Below, in pieces: positions 23,826-31,992 of a DNA stretch of 64,000 nt. The notes below the pieces were generated by a model, which was given only the letters and a program-made list of their open reading frames with translations, searched no databases and had not been told where the DNA came from. Origin of the DNA: Flavobacteriaceae bacterium (GTDB lineage Bacteria; Bacteroidota; Bacteroidia; Flavobacteriales; Flavobacteriaceae); the NCBI GenBank assembly GCA_030148025.1, contig JASBUG010000031.1, forward strand, positions 1 to 64,000, in the 5' to 3' direction. The translations under genes were made by a program, and so were the position numbers. Positions within the stretch are counted from its first letter, which is position 1. Each line of letters opens with the position of its first letter.

Positions 23826-26800
23826 ATGGAACAAATTGCGCCTTATAAACCAAAACATAAAGTACGAATTGTAACTGCAGCATCTTTATTCGATGGTCAC
23901 GATGCTTCTATTAATATTATGCGACGAATTATTCAAGCTACGGGTTGTGAAGTAATTCATCTTGGTCATGATAGAAGTGTTGAAGAAGTTGTGAATACAG
24001 CTATTCAGGAAGATGCAAATGCAATTGCGATGACCTCTTATCAAGGAGGACATAATGAGTACTTTAAGTATATGTACGATTTACTTAAAGAAAAAGGTGC
24101 AGACCATATTAAGATTTTTGGAGGAGGCGGAGGAGTCATCCTTCCTGAAGAGATCAAGGAATTAATGGATTACGGAATTACACGTATCTATTCTCCTGAT
24201 GATGGAAGAGAATTAGGACTTCAGGGAATGATTAATGATTTAGTAGAGCGATCTGATTTTGCGATAGGAGATAAGCTTAATGGTGAAGCAGAGTTATTAG
24301 AATCTAAAAACCCTAAAGCTATTGCAAGAGTTATTTCTTCAGCTGAAAACTTTCCAGAAGTAGCAAAGGAAACTTTAGATGCTATTCATGCTAAAAACGA
24401 AACGTCTAAAACACCTGTTCTTGGAATTACAGGAACTGGAGGAGCTGGTAAGTCGTCTTTAGTAGATGAATTGGTAAGACGTTTTTTAATTGATTTTCCA
24501 GAAAAAACTATTGGATTAATTTCTGTTGATCCTTCAAAGCGTAAAACTGGAGGTGCATTACTTGGAGATCGTATTCGTATGAATGCCATCAATAACGAGC
24601 GTGTGTATATGCGTAGTTTGGCAACGCGTCAATCTAACTTAGCTTTATCAAAGCACGTTAATGAAGCTGTTGAAGTTTTAAAAGCAGCGAAATACGATTT
24701 AATTATTTTAGAAACATCTGGTATCGGACAATCAGATACTGAGATTATAGAACATAGTGATGTATCTCTTTATGTAATGACACCAGAATTTGGTGCGGCA
24801 ACACAATTGGAGAAAATCGACATGTTAGATTTTGCTGATTTAGTAGCCATCAATAAATTCGATAAACGAGGTGCTTTAGATGCTTTACGTGATGTAAAAA
24901 AACAATACATGCGTAACAATAATCTTTGGGACGTACATCAAGATGACTTACCAGTGTTTGGAACCATTGCTTCGCAGTTCAATGATCCAGGAATGAATAC
25001 GCTGTACAAAGCTGTAATGAACAAGTTGGTTGAACGTACTGAAGCGGATTTAGAGTCTTCTTTTGAGATTTCTAAAGAAATGAGTGAGAAGATCTTTGTG
25101 ATTCCACCAGCAAGAACACGTTACCTTTCTGAAATTTCTGAGAACAATAGAGCTTATGATGCTAAAGGAGCAGATCAAGTAAAGGTAGCGCAAACTCTAT
25201 ATGGGATTTATAAAACGATTTGTTCTGTAGCTGTCATTTCGAACGATAGTGAGAAGTCTCTTTTAAGTAAAACAGGAGTGAATGAAGAAGAGATTCTTCG
25301 CATAGCTCAGAATGACAAATCCAATGCTATTCCGACAGAGCGAAGCGACGAGGAATCTCATCAACTTTTGAAGTTACTTATCAAGGAATTCGACAGAGTA
25401 AAAATGAATTTAGATCCTTACAATTGGGAAGTGATTACCAATTGGGAGGAAAAAGTAAACAAATACAAAAACCCTATCTATTCTTTTAAAGTAAGAGATA
25501 AGGAAATTAAAATAGAAACACATACAGAGTCGTTATCTCACACTCAAATCCCTAAGGTCGCTTTACCAAAATATGAAGCTTGGGGTGATATTTTACGTTG
25601 GACATTACAAGAGAATGTTCCAGGAGAATTTCCATATACTTCAGGATTGTATCCATTTAAACGTACAGGAGAAGATCCAACACGTATGTTTGCAGGAGAA
25701 GGAGGTCCAGAGCGTACCAATAGACGTTTTCACTATGTGAGTTTAGGTATGCCAGCAAAGCGTTTATCAACTGCTTTTGATAGTGTAACGCTTTATGGTA
25801 ACGATCCAGATCATCGTCCAGATATCTATGGTAAAATTGGAAATGCCGGTGTGTCTATTTGTTGTTTAGATGATGCAAAGAAATTGTATTCTGGTTTTAA
25901 CTTGGCACATGCTATGACATCGGTAAGTATGACTATTAATGGTCCTGCACCAATGTTGTTGGGATTCTTTATGAATGCTGCTATTGACCAACAATGTGAG
26001 ATTTACATCAAAGACAATGGATTAGAAGCTGAGGTTGAGGCTAAGATTCAAGAGATTTATAAAGACAAAGAACGTCCAAGATATAATGGTGATTTACCAG
26101 AAGGTAATGATGGATTAGGATTAATGCTATTGGGAGTTACTGGAGATCAAGTATTGCCAAAAGACGTTTATGAAGATATAAAAGTAAAGACTATTGCTCA
26201 AGTAAGAGGAACAGTTCAAGCAGATATTTTAAAAGAAGATCAAGCACAAAATACGTGTATTTTCTCTACTGAGTTTGCGCTACGTTTAATGGGAGATGTA
26301 CAAGAGTATTTCATTAATAATAATGTACGTAACTTCTATTCAGTATCTATTTCTGGATATCATATTGCAGAAGCAGGAGCAAATCCAATTACACAGTTAG
26401 CATTAACCTTAGCTAATGGATTTACGTATGTAGAGTATTACTTATCAAGAGGAATGGATATTAATAAGTTTGGACCAAACTTATCGTTCTTCTTCTCCAA
26501 TGGTATCGATCCAGAATATGCTGTAATTGGACGTGTAGCAAGACGTATTTGGTCAAAAGCTTTAAAGCATAAATACAGCGCCAATGCTAGAGCGCAAATG
26601 TTAAAATACCATATTCAAACGTCTGGACGTAGTTTACACGCGCAAGAAATTGATTTTAATGATATTCGTACCACGCTTCAAGCCTTATATGCAATCTATG
26701 ATAACTGTAACTCGTTACATACAAATGCGTATGATGAGGCAATTACAACACCAACTGAGGAGTCTGTACGTCGTGCCATGGCAATTCAGTTGATTATCAA

Positions 26801-27299
26801 TAAAGAATTAGGATTGGCTAAAAATGAAAACCCAATTCAAGGTGCATTCATTATCGAAGAATTAACCGATTTAGTTGAGGAAGCTGTATTAGCAGAGTTT
26901 GATAGAATTACAGAAAGAGGAGGTGTTCTTGGTGCTATGGAAACGATGTATCAACGCTCTAAGATTCAAGAAGAAAGTTTATACTACGAAACATTAAAGC
27001 ATACAGGCGAATTCCCAATTATTGGTGTGAATACCTTCTTAAGTAGTAAAGGATCGCCAACAGTGTTACCAGCTGAGGTAATTAGAGCAACTGAAGAGGA
27101 AAAGCAATTTCAAATTAAAACATTAGAGCAATTGCATGCGGCTCACGATACTGAAGCGATGTTGAAAGATTTACAAGATAAAGCTATCAATAATCAAAAC
27201 ATATTTGAAACTTTAATGGAAGTATGTAAAGTGTGTTCTTTAGGTCAAATTACAAGTGCTTTATTTGAGGTAGGAGGGCAATACAGAAGAAACATGTAG
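23826..27299 (+). CDS. icmF: Fused isobutyryl/methylmalonyl-CoA mutase with G-protein chaperone (IcmF)
   Basis: IcmF interconverts isobutyryl-CoA and n-butyryl-CoA (or related acyl-CoAs) with adenosylcobalamin, with its own GTPase chaperone built in. Order of domains: B12-binding, about residues 12-145, with FDGHDASIN (lower-ligand His at 25); MeaI/G3E GTPase, about 190-450, with P-loop GTGGAGKSS near 200-208; mutase TIM barrel, about 560-1157, with [20 protein letters not shown]. At 1157 residues it is longer than the usual ~1100. The excess lies in the linker at about residues 469-513 and is encoded by a dispersed palindromic repeat inserted in frame. A Crp/Fnr gene follows after 3 bases. 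Confidence 0.94.
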   Translation: MEQIAPYKPKHKVRIVTAASLFDGHDASINIMRRIIQATGCEVIHLGHDRSVEEVVNTAIQEDANAIAMTSYQGGHNEYFKYMYDLLKEKGADHIKIFGGGGGVILPEEIKELMDYGITRIYSPDDGRELGLQGMINDLVERSDFAIGDKLNGEAELLESKNPKAIARVISSAENFPEVAKETLDAIHAKNETSKTPVLGITGTGGAGKSSLVDELVRRFLIDFPEKTIGLISVDPSKRKTGGALLGDRIRMNAINNERVYMRSLATRQSNLALSKHVNEAVEVLKAAKYDLIILETSGIGQSDTEIIEHSDVSLYVMTPEFGAATQLEKIDMLDFADLVAINKFDKRGALDALRDVKKQYMRNNNLWDVHQDDLPVFGTIASQFNDPGMNTLYKAVMNKLVERTEADLESSFEISKEMSEKIFVIPPARTRYLSEISENNRAYDAKGADQVKVAQTLYGIYKTICSVAVISNDSEKSLLSKTGVNEEEILRIAQNDKSNAIPTERSDEESHQLLKLLIKEFDRVKMNLDPYNWEVITNWEEKVNKYKNPIYSFKVRDKEIKIETHTESLSHTQIPKVALPKYEAWGDILRWTLQENVPGEFPYTSGLYPFKRTGEDPTRMFAGEGGPERTNRRFHYVSLGMPAKRLSTAFDSVTLYGNDPDHRPDIYGKIGNAGVSICCLDDAKKLYSGFNLAHAMTSVSMTINGPAPMLLGFFMNAAIDQQCEIYIKDNGLEAEVEAKIQEIYKDKERPRYNGDLPEGNDGLGLMLLGVTGDQVLPKDVYEDIKVKTIAQVRGTVQADILKEDQAQNTCIFSTEFALRLMGDVQEYFINNNVRNFYSVSISGYHIAEAGANPITQLALTLANGFTYVEYYLSRGMDINKFGPNLSFFFSNGIDPEYAVIGRVARRIWSKALKHKYSANARAQMLKYHIQTSGRSLHAQEIDFNDIRTTLQALYAIYDNCNSLHTNAYDEAITTPTEESVRRAMAIQLIINKELGLAKNENPIQGAFIIEELTDLVEEAVLAEFDRITERGGVLGAMETMYQRSKIQEESLYYETLKHTGEFPIIGVNTFLSSKGSPTVLPAEVIRATEEEKQFQIKTLEQLHAAHDTEAMLKDLQDKAINNQNIFETLMEVCKVCSLGQITSALFEVGGQYRRNM
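25232..25362 (+). repeat. Dispersed palindromic repeat inserted in frame in icmF
   Basis: One arm TGTCATTTCGAACGATAGTG (from 25232) and a counter-arm ending GCTCAGAATGACA (about 25304-25316) are inverted copies of each other. A third half unit, with GAGCGAAGCGACGAGGAATC, follows at about 25339-25358. The encoded residues include [16 protein letters not shown] and RSDEESHQ, which are the familiar translations of an intergenic Bacteroidota repeat. A related copy lies at 28354-28458. The frame stays open through all 131 bases. Confidence 0.8.
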
Positions 27300-27302
27300 G
27301 TT

Positions 27303-27905
27303 ATGGCAGTTACATCAATTCCAAAGTCACTATTAGATATTATTGTTGAAAATGCAGAGGAAGTTGTAATAGATGCAAATACCGAAATACTTAGAAAAGG
27401 TCAGTATGTTAAGGTTATTCCTATTGTCTTAGATGGGCTAATAAAGGTGTATACCGAGTATAACGAAAAAGAGCTTTTACTCTATTATATTAAACCTAAT
27501 GAGAGTTGTACAATGTCTTTTTCGGCAGGAATTAAAAATGAAACAAGCTCTGTTTTTGCAATCACAGAGCAGAAAACAAGAATGCTGTTGATTCCTATTC
27601 GAGTTATAAATACTCTTATTAAGAACAAGCCTGAATTCAATCAGTTGTTTTTTGAGTTTTTCAATCTTCGCTATAAAGAACTGTTAAGTACTATTAATCA
27701 TTTAATTTATGATAAACTGGATAAGCGTATTTACGATTTTTTAAAAAAGCGATCTGAGCTTACAGGAGAAAATCCATTAAAGATTTCACATCAGCAAATA
27801 GCTACTGAACTTGGTACTTCCAGAGAAGTGGTAAGCAGGATTATAAAAAAGCTAGAATCCGAACAAAAAGTAATCCAACAGAACTTGCTAGTTAAGATAT
27901 TGTAG
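27303..27905 (+). CDS. Crp/Fnr-family transcriptional regulator
   Basis: The 200 residues have an N-terminal cyclic-nucleotide-binding-type beta barrel (EILRKGQYVKVIPIVLDGLI) and a C-terminal winged helix with LKISHQQIATELGTSREVVSRIIKKLE. There are no Cys residues in the places where FNR binds its cluster, and the cAMP-contact RxS motif is absent. The effector is therefore unknown. The ATG follows the icmF stop by 3 bases, so it may be co-transcribed with icmF. A palindrome of Crp type lies immediately after its stop codon, upstream of the DUF2892 and Cys-rich peptide genes. Confidence 0.9.
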   Translation: MAVTSIPKSLLDIIVENAEEVVIDANTEILRKGQYVKVIPIVLDGLIKVYTEYNEKELLLYYIKPNESCTMSFSAGIKNETSSVFAITEQKTRMLLIPIRVINTLIKNKPEFNQLFFEFFNLRYKELLSTINHLIYDKLDKRIYDFLKKRSELTGENPLKISHQQIATELGTSREVVSRIIKKLESEQKVIQQNLLVKIL

Positions 27906-27906
27906 T

Positions 27907-27951
27907 TGTGACTTTTGTCACTGCATATGGGTAGTTGTGTTAATACCTTTG
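27907..27951 (+). promoter_or_regulatory. Crp-type site at class II position plus -7 box
   Basis: TGTGA-CTTTTG-TCACT at 27907-27922 matches the Crp consensus TGTGA-N6-TCACA in 9 of 10 defined bases. A -7 box TACCTTTG lies at 27944-27951, with no acceptable TTTG 19-21 bases before it. With a start near 27956 the palindrome is centred at about -42, where class II activators replace the upstream promoter element. The Crp/Fnr protein encoded just upstream is the likely activator. Confidence 0.62.
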
Positions 27952-27978
27952 TGATTAATAATTATAAATCTATTAGTC

Positions 27979-28179
27979 ATGAAAAAAAATATGGGAACAG
28001 CTGATAAAGCAATAAGAGTTATCATCGCAGTAGTTTTAGCAGTATTAGTATATAATGAAACCATTACAGGAACACTTTCTTACGTTGCGCTGGCGTTTGC
28101 AGTTATTTTTGTATTAACAAGTTTAATTAGTTTTTGTCCTCTGTATTTGCCATTCAAAATCTCTACTTGTAAAAAATAG
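27979..28179 (+). CDS. DUF2892 inner-membrane protein, 66 aa
   Basis: The product begins MKKNMGTADKAIRVIIAVVL and has two hydrophobic helices, about residues 12-28 and 33-52, the layout of DUF2892 (YgaP-membrane-domain-like) proteins. It ends SFCPLYLPFKISTCKK with two cysteines 14 residues apart; this CP...C tail is common in the family and may bind or transfer sulfur or metal, which is not proven. It sits behind a Crp-type promoter and ahead of a Cys-rich peptide gene. Confidence 0.85.
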   Translation: MKKNMGTADKAIRVIIAVVLAVLVYNETITGTLSYVALAFAVIFVLTSLISFCPLYLPFKISTCKK

Positions 28180-28242
28180 AATAAAAGTTGCATCTTTTTT
28201 TATGTTTCTAAGTCTTATAGGTGTAACTATAAAACAAAAACA

Positions 28243-28344
28243 ATGAAACATAAAGAATGTACTTGCACTTGTGAAGGTTGTGCAAGCGGAAATTGTAAAA
28301 ACTGTACATGTACCAACTGTAATTGTTCTGGTTGTAATTGTTAA
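28243..28344 (+). CDS. Cysteine-rich metallothionein-like peptide, 33 aa
   Basis: The frame from ATG 28243 to TAA 28342-28344 encodes 33 residues, 11 of them Cys (positions 6, 8, 10, 13, 18, 21, 23, 26, 28, 31, 33). It begins MKHKECTCTCEGC and has repeated CxC and CxxC spacing and no aromatic or large hydrophobic residue. Such composition is the mark of a metal-thiolate cluster peptide, as in metallothioneins, though the spacing is not that of cyanobacterial SmtA. The only other frequent residues are Asn, Thr, Lys and Gly. It follows DUF2892 by 63 bases and precedes a sigma factor with a Cys-rich tail. Confidence 0.78.
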   Translation: MKHKECTCTCEGCASGNCKNCTCTNCNCSGCNC

Positions 28345-28353
28345 ATGAAATTT

Positions 28354-28458
28354 TGTCATGCTGAGCATTGTTGAAAACAAATATTTTTTGTTTGAAAACA
28401 CCTTGCAAAGCAAGTCGAAGTATCTAAAGTGAGATTCTTCACTTCGTTCAGAATGACA
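28354..28458 (+). repeat. Dispersed palindromic repeat, intergenic copy
   Basis: TGTCATGCTGAGC at 28354-28366 is inverted as GTTCAGAATGACA at 28446-28458, with an inner inverted pair around CGAAGTATCT and AGATTCTTCAC. The right half (GAGATTCTTC...TCAGAATGACA) matches the copy inside icmF. Antisense translation gives the well-known spurious peptide CHSERSEESHF. It lies between the Cys-rich peptide gene and sigZ and could act as a terminator or mRNA-end stabiliser. Confidence 0.8.
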
Positions 28459-28474
28459 TTTCGTATTTTTGTAT

Positions 28475-29014
28475 ATGACCACACAAGACATTTGGAAAGC
28501 ATATCATTTAGATGTAAAGCACTTTATCCTCTCAAAAGTTAAGGATAAGGCTGTTGCTGATGATATTCTTCAGAATACTTTTATTAAAATCCATACGAAG
28601 CTAGAGTCGTTAAAAGACGAAGCAAAAGTAAAATCTTGGGTAATGACAATTGCTCGTAATGCTACTATGGATTATTTTAAGAGTAATGCTTTTTCGCAAT
28701 CAATTGAAGATATATCTATTGAAGAAGATGATGTTAAGGATGCACATGATGAAAAAGATTGTTTGTATGGTATCATTAAGAGTTTACCAAAAAAGTACAG
28801 AGATCCTTTATTTTTATCTGATATAAAAGGAATAAAACAAGCAGATGTAGCAACACAGTTAAAACTTGAATTACCTACTGCAAAATCTAGAATTCAACGC
28901 GCACGAAAAATGATAACCAAAGGTTATATGGACTGCTGTGATTTTAAACTTAACAATAAAGGGTACTTAGTAGGAGAAATAAAAGACAAAAAGGATTGTA
29001 AAGTGTGTAGTTAG
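28475..29014 (+). CDS. sigZ: SigZ-like RNA polymerase sigma factor (ECF type) with Cys-rich tail
   Basis: The ATG at 28475 (MTTQDIWKAY) is preferred to the TTG two codons earlier. The 179 residues have sigma region 2 (AVADDILQNTFIKIHTKLESL, then WVMTIARNATMDYF) and region 4 (LPKKYRDPLFLSDIKGIKQADVA with LPTAKSRIQRARKMI). The tail after residue 150 reads GYMDCCDFKLNNKGYLVGEI and ends KDCKVCS, a CC...CxxC set as in SigZ proteins. It could bind zinc or sense thiol state. No anti-sigma gene is adjacent. The stop overlaps the YgiQ gene by 4 bp, convergently. Confidence 0.88.
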   Translation: MTTQDIWKAYHLDVKHFILSKVKDKAVADDILQNTFIKIHTKLESLKDEAKVKSWVMTIARNATMDYFKSNAFSQSIEDISIEEDDVKDAHDEKDCLYGIIKSLPKKYRDPLFLSDIKGIKQADVATQLKLELPTAKSRIQRARKMITKGYMDCCDFKLNNKGYLVGEIKDKKDCKVCS

Positions 29015-30963
29015 CGTCTTCTTTTCTTTTTGTGTTTTTTATGTTTAGATTTTGATGCTTTAGGTTTAAAAGTTACTGCATCATCAAATGTGTTCTTAGT
29101 TTTTTGAGGTTTGTTCTTCCTCCAAGAATCATCTTTAGGTAATAGTTGTCTTAATAAATCTGTACGTCCAACCTTGGTAAGTTTGTCCTTAATCCACTGT
29201 CTGTTTTCCTTTTTGTACCAGAAGAAAAATTTGTGTTGATCTAATTTTTCCTGACGTGTTTTTGGTGTTTTTGTTTCCTTTAAAGTATATGGGTGATAAC
29301 CACTGTAATAAATTACCGTAGCAACAGTCATTGGAGTAGGCGTAAAGTCTTGCACTTGCTCTAATTGGAATCCCATATCTTTTGTTTCAACCGCAAGATT
29401 TGCCATATCTTCAGGCTCACATGCTGGATGACTTGATATAAAATATGGAATTAATTGAAGGTTCAATTTCTTCTTCTTATTGATCTTGTCAAAGCGCTCT
29501 TTAAACTTATGAAAATAAGTGAAAGATGGTTTACGCATTAACTTTAGTACAGGATCAGAAGTATGTTCTGGTGCTACTTTTAATCGTCCAGAAACATGTT
29601 TGGTCATTACTTCTTCAGTATATGCATCGAGTTCTTCTACATCAGCATTTTTGTTGAACTCAGGAACTAACATATCATGACGAATTCCGCTGCCAATAAA
29701 TGATTTTTTTACTTTCGGATGTGCATCGACCGCTTGATATAGTTTTGTTAATGGTTTATGAGACGTGTCAAGATTACTACAAATAACTGGCGAAATACAA
29801 GAAGGTGCAACGCATTTGTCACAGATAGATTGGATTTTACCTTTCATCTTATACATATTGGCAGAAGGCCCTCCAATATCTGATAGGTAACCTTTAAAAT
29901 CTTCCATTTCGGTTACTTGATCAACTTCTTTTAGTACAGATTCCTGACTTCTACTGGCAATGAATTTTCCTTGATGAGCAGAAATGGTGCAGAAGCTACA
30001 GCCGCCAAAACAACCACGATGCACATTGATGGAAAATTTGATCATCTCATAAGCTGGAATAGGTCCCCGCTTATTGTATTTAGGATGTGGCATCCTTGTA
30101 AATGGTAGGTCAAAAGAAGCATCAATTTCTTCTTCTGTCATTGTTGGAAATGGCGGATTGATCATCAATCGCTTATTCCCAATATCCTGAAAAATTCGGC
30201 GTGCATATAGCTTGTTAGACTCCTGTTCAATTATTTTGAAGTTAGAAGCAAATGCTTTTTTGTCTTTCAAACAAGTTTGATGAGAAACAATTTCTACATC
30301 TTCCCAATTTTTATTCTTCGGAATTTTTTCGTCTTCATCAAGTAAAACTGCAGTTTGCTTAATGGTTTTTAAACTAGAAAAAGGCACACCTTTTTGTAAT
30401 AGTTCGACAACCTCACGAAGGGGTTGTTCTCCCATTCCATAGACCAACATATCAGCTCCAGAAGATTCTAATATTGAGGGCATTAGTTTATCAGACCAAT
30501 AATCATAATGTGTTACTCTTCTAAGTGACGCTTCTATGCCTCCAATTAAAACTGGAACATCTGGAAATTTTTCTTTTAAGATTTTCGTGTAAACAGTAGT
30601 AGCATAATCAGGACGAAATCCTTTATCGCCATTAGGGGTATAAGCATCTTTATCGCGACGACGTTTGCTAGCAGTATAGTTACTAACCATTGAGTCCATA
30701 CAACCAGCAGTGACGCCAAAAAATAGGCGAGGGGTTCCTAGTTTAGTAAAATCCTGTAAGTTATCTGTAACACTGGGTTGTGGTACAATGGCAACACGTA
30801 AGCCGTAGCTTTCTAGAATGCGACCAATAACGGCTGGTCCAAAAGACGGATGATCTACATAGGCGTCTCCACTAAATAGAATAACATCAAGTTCATCCCA
30901 TTCACGTAGTTTTACCTCCTTATTTGTGGTAGGTAACCAATCTGAAAGTCGTCGAATTCTCAT
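29011..30963 (-). CDS. ygiQ: YgiQ-family radical SAM protein
   Basis: The 650-residue protein has an N-terminal YgiQ domain (RRLSDWLPTT near the start, DVILFSGDAYVDHPSFGPAV, FFGVTAGCMDSMVSNYT) and a radical SAM core. The cluster-binding CFGGCSFC provides Cys at about 318, 322 and 325. The family segment IGGPSANMY and the C-terminal VQDFTPTPMTVATVIYYSG follow, then a Lys/Arg-rich tail. YgiQ proteins are widespread; substrate and product are not established. Length and order match the family. Confidence 0.93.
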   Translation of the reverse strand: MRIRRLSDWLPTTNKEVKLREWDELDVILFSGDAYVDHPSFGPAVIGRILESYGLRVAIVPQPSVTDNLQDFTKLGTPRLFFGVTAGCMDSMVSNYTASKRRRDKDAYTPNGDKGFRPDYATTVYTKILKEKFPDVPVLIGGIEASLRRVTHYDYWSDKLMPSILESSGADMLVYGMGEQPLREVVELLQKGVPFSSLKTIKQTAVLLDEDEKIPKNKNWEDVEIVSHQTCLKDKKAFASNFKIIEQESNKLYARRIFQDIGNKRLMINPPFPTMTEEEIDASFDLPFTRMPHPKYNKRGPIPAYEMIKFSINVHRGCFGGCSFCTISAHQGKFIASRSQESVLKEVDQVTEMEDFKGYLSDIGGPSANMYKMKGKIQSICDKCVAPSCISPVICSNLDTSHKPLTKLYQAVDAHPKVKKSFIGSGIRHDMLVPEFNKNADVEELDAYTEEVMTKHVSGRLKVAPEHTSDPVLKLMRKPSFTYFHKFKERFDKINKKKKLNLQLIPYFISSHPACEPEDMANLAVETKDMGFQLEQVQDFTPTPMTVATVIYYSGYHPYTLKETKTPKTRQEKLDQHKFFFWYKKENRQWIKDKLTKVGRTDLLRQLLPKDDSWRKNKPQKTKNTFDDAVTFKPKASKSKHKKHKKKRRR

Positions 30964-31036
30964 ACCGTTGCAAAGGTACGATGTTTTAACCAGATAGTTC
31001 TAGTTTAAAGTGACTGCAATTTAGGTAAAAGTATAA

Positions 31037-31432
31037 CTACAATGTAAGTGACCAATGTTGCTGTAGTTTTCTAAACTTTTTAAGTTCTTTTCTTAAAATG
31101 GGAAGGAAGTCTTTACCATTACTGTTGCACTTTTCTAAACGTCTGGAACTTCTGTATAACATATTTGTGATGCGTCTCACGTTAGCAACATGTTTTTGTT
31201 TTTTGTAGCTATAGACTTCATTTTCAGCCTTGATTATTTCTGGGCCTAGGAGTTCTGATTGCTGTACAATATCTCCAGAAAAATAAATATGCTTATCCTC
31301 AGAACCGTCTTCTTTAAGGTTTGTAAGATCATGGTTAAGATAATGTGAAATGCGTCTTGAAAGCGAAAAAATCTCTAAAGCCTTCTTATAGATAGGTATT
31401 TCTGGTAAATGTGATGGTGTTGAATACGTCAT
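31037..31432 (-). CDS. Helical protein of unknown function, 131 aa
   Basis: I start at ATG 31432 (MTYSTPSHLPEIPIYKKALE). The product is almost wholly helical and basic, with no signal peptide or membrane segment. Heptad-like stretches at about residues 15-34, 60-80, 85-105 and 110-128 suggest a four-helix bundle. The beginning IPIYKKALEIFSLSRRISHYL recalls the 23S-rRNA intervening-sequence/Avd-type bundles, but the similarity is weak and I do not assign it. It stands alone between ygiQ and the divergent Lrp gene. Confidence 0.6.
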   Translation of the reverse strand: MTYSTPSHLPEIPIYKKALEIFSLSRRISHYLNHDLTNLKEDGSEDKHIYFSGDIVQQSELLGPEIIKAENEVYSYKKQKHVANVRRITNMLYRSSRRLEKCNSNGKDFLPILRKELKKFRKLQQHWSLTL

Positions 31433-31548
31433 TTTTCTTAGCAATTACACAAAATTAACTCTAAAACGATTGACTTTGTATTTCATTTTTAAAGTAAATC
31501 ATTCTTTTTAATTTAAAAAAGAATATATTTATCTTAAATAATTTAAAA

Positions 31549-31992
31549 ATGAAATTAGATTCTTTAAATTGGAAAATATTACGTTGTTTGCAGGAAAATT
31601 CGAGGCAATCTAATACCGAAATCGCTAGGCAAGTGGGAGTTACATCTCCAGCAGTCTCAGAACGTATTCGCAAAATGGAAGACGCCGGAATTATTAAAGG
31701 TTACTACGCAAAACTATCCTATACAGAAACAGGACACCAGCTCAAAGCTATTATCACATTACGCGCATTTATGGGGCGTTTAAAACCTTTTTTGGAGAAG
31801 GTAACAACTTTTGAAGAGGTAATTAATTGTTTTCGTATAACAGGCAATGAAAACATTGTTCTAGAAGTTGTGTTAAAAAACCAACAACATCTAGAACAAT
31901 TTATCGATCAATTAATTACTTATGGTGAAACAAAAACACAAATTGTACTGTCTAATGTTATAGAAAACAATCCAATTGTAAATTCAAATTAA
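31549..31992 (+). CDS. Lrp/AsnC-family transcriptional regulator
   Basis: The 147 residues have an N-terminal HTH (LDSLNWKILRCLQENSRQSN, then IARQVGVTSPAVSERIRKME) and a C-terminal RAM-type domain (HQLKAIITLRAFMGR, then INCFRITGNENIVLEVVLKN) that binds amino acids and assembles octamers. The effector is unknown. Its gene ends 4 bp inside an amidohydrolase gene transcribed toward it. The two exported hydrolases beyond are possible targets, though no site is evident. Confidence 0.92.
   Translation: MKLDSLNWKILRCLQENSRQSNTEIARQVGVTSPAVSERIRKMEDAGIIKGYYAKLSYTETGHQLKAIITLRAFMGRLKPFLEKVTTFEEVINCFRITGNENIVLEVVLKNQQHLEQFIDQLITYGETKTQIVLSNVIENNPIVNSN

Noticed and set aside
25232-25362. Reading the repeat as a CRISPR or an IS remnant
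   Set aside because: No regular spacer pattern and no transposase; the halves are inverted copies of a short palindrome.
28464-28471. TATTTTTG as promoter of sigZ
   Set aside because: It matches the -7 consensus but lies only 3 bases before the ATG, so the transcript would lack or truncate the start codon; no -33 element.
28123-28491. 122-codon minus-strand frame containing CHSERSEESHF
   Set aside because: It is the antisense of the DUF2892 and Cys-rich peptide genes and of the dispersed repeat; the peptide is the well-known spurious translation of that repeat.
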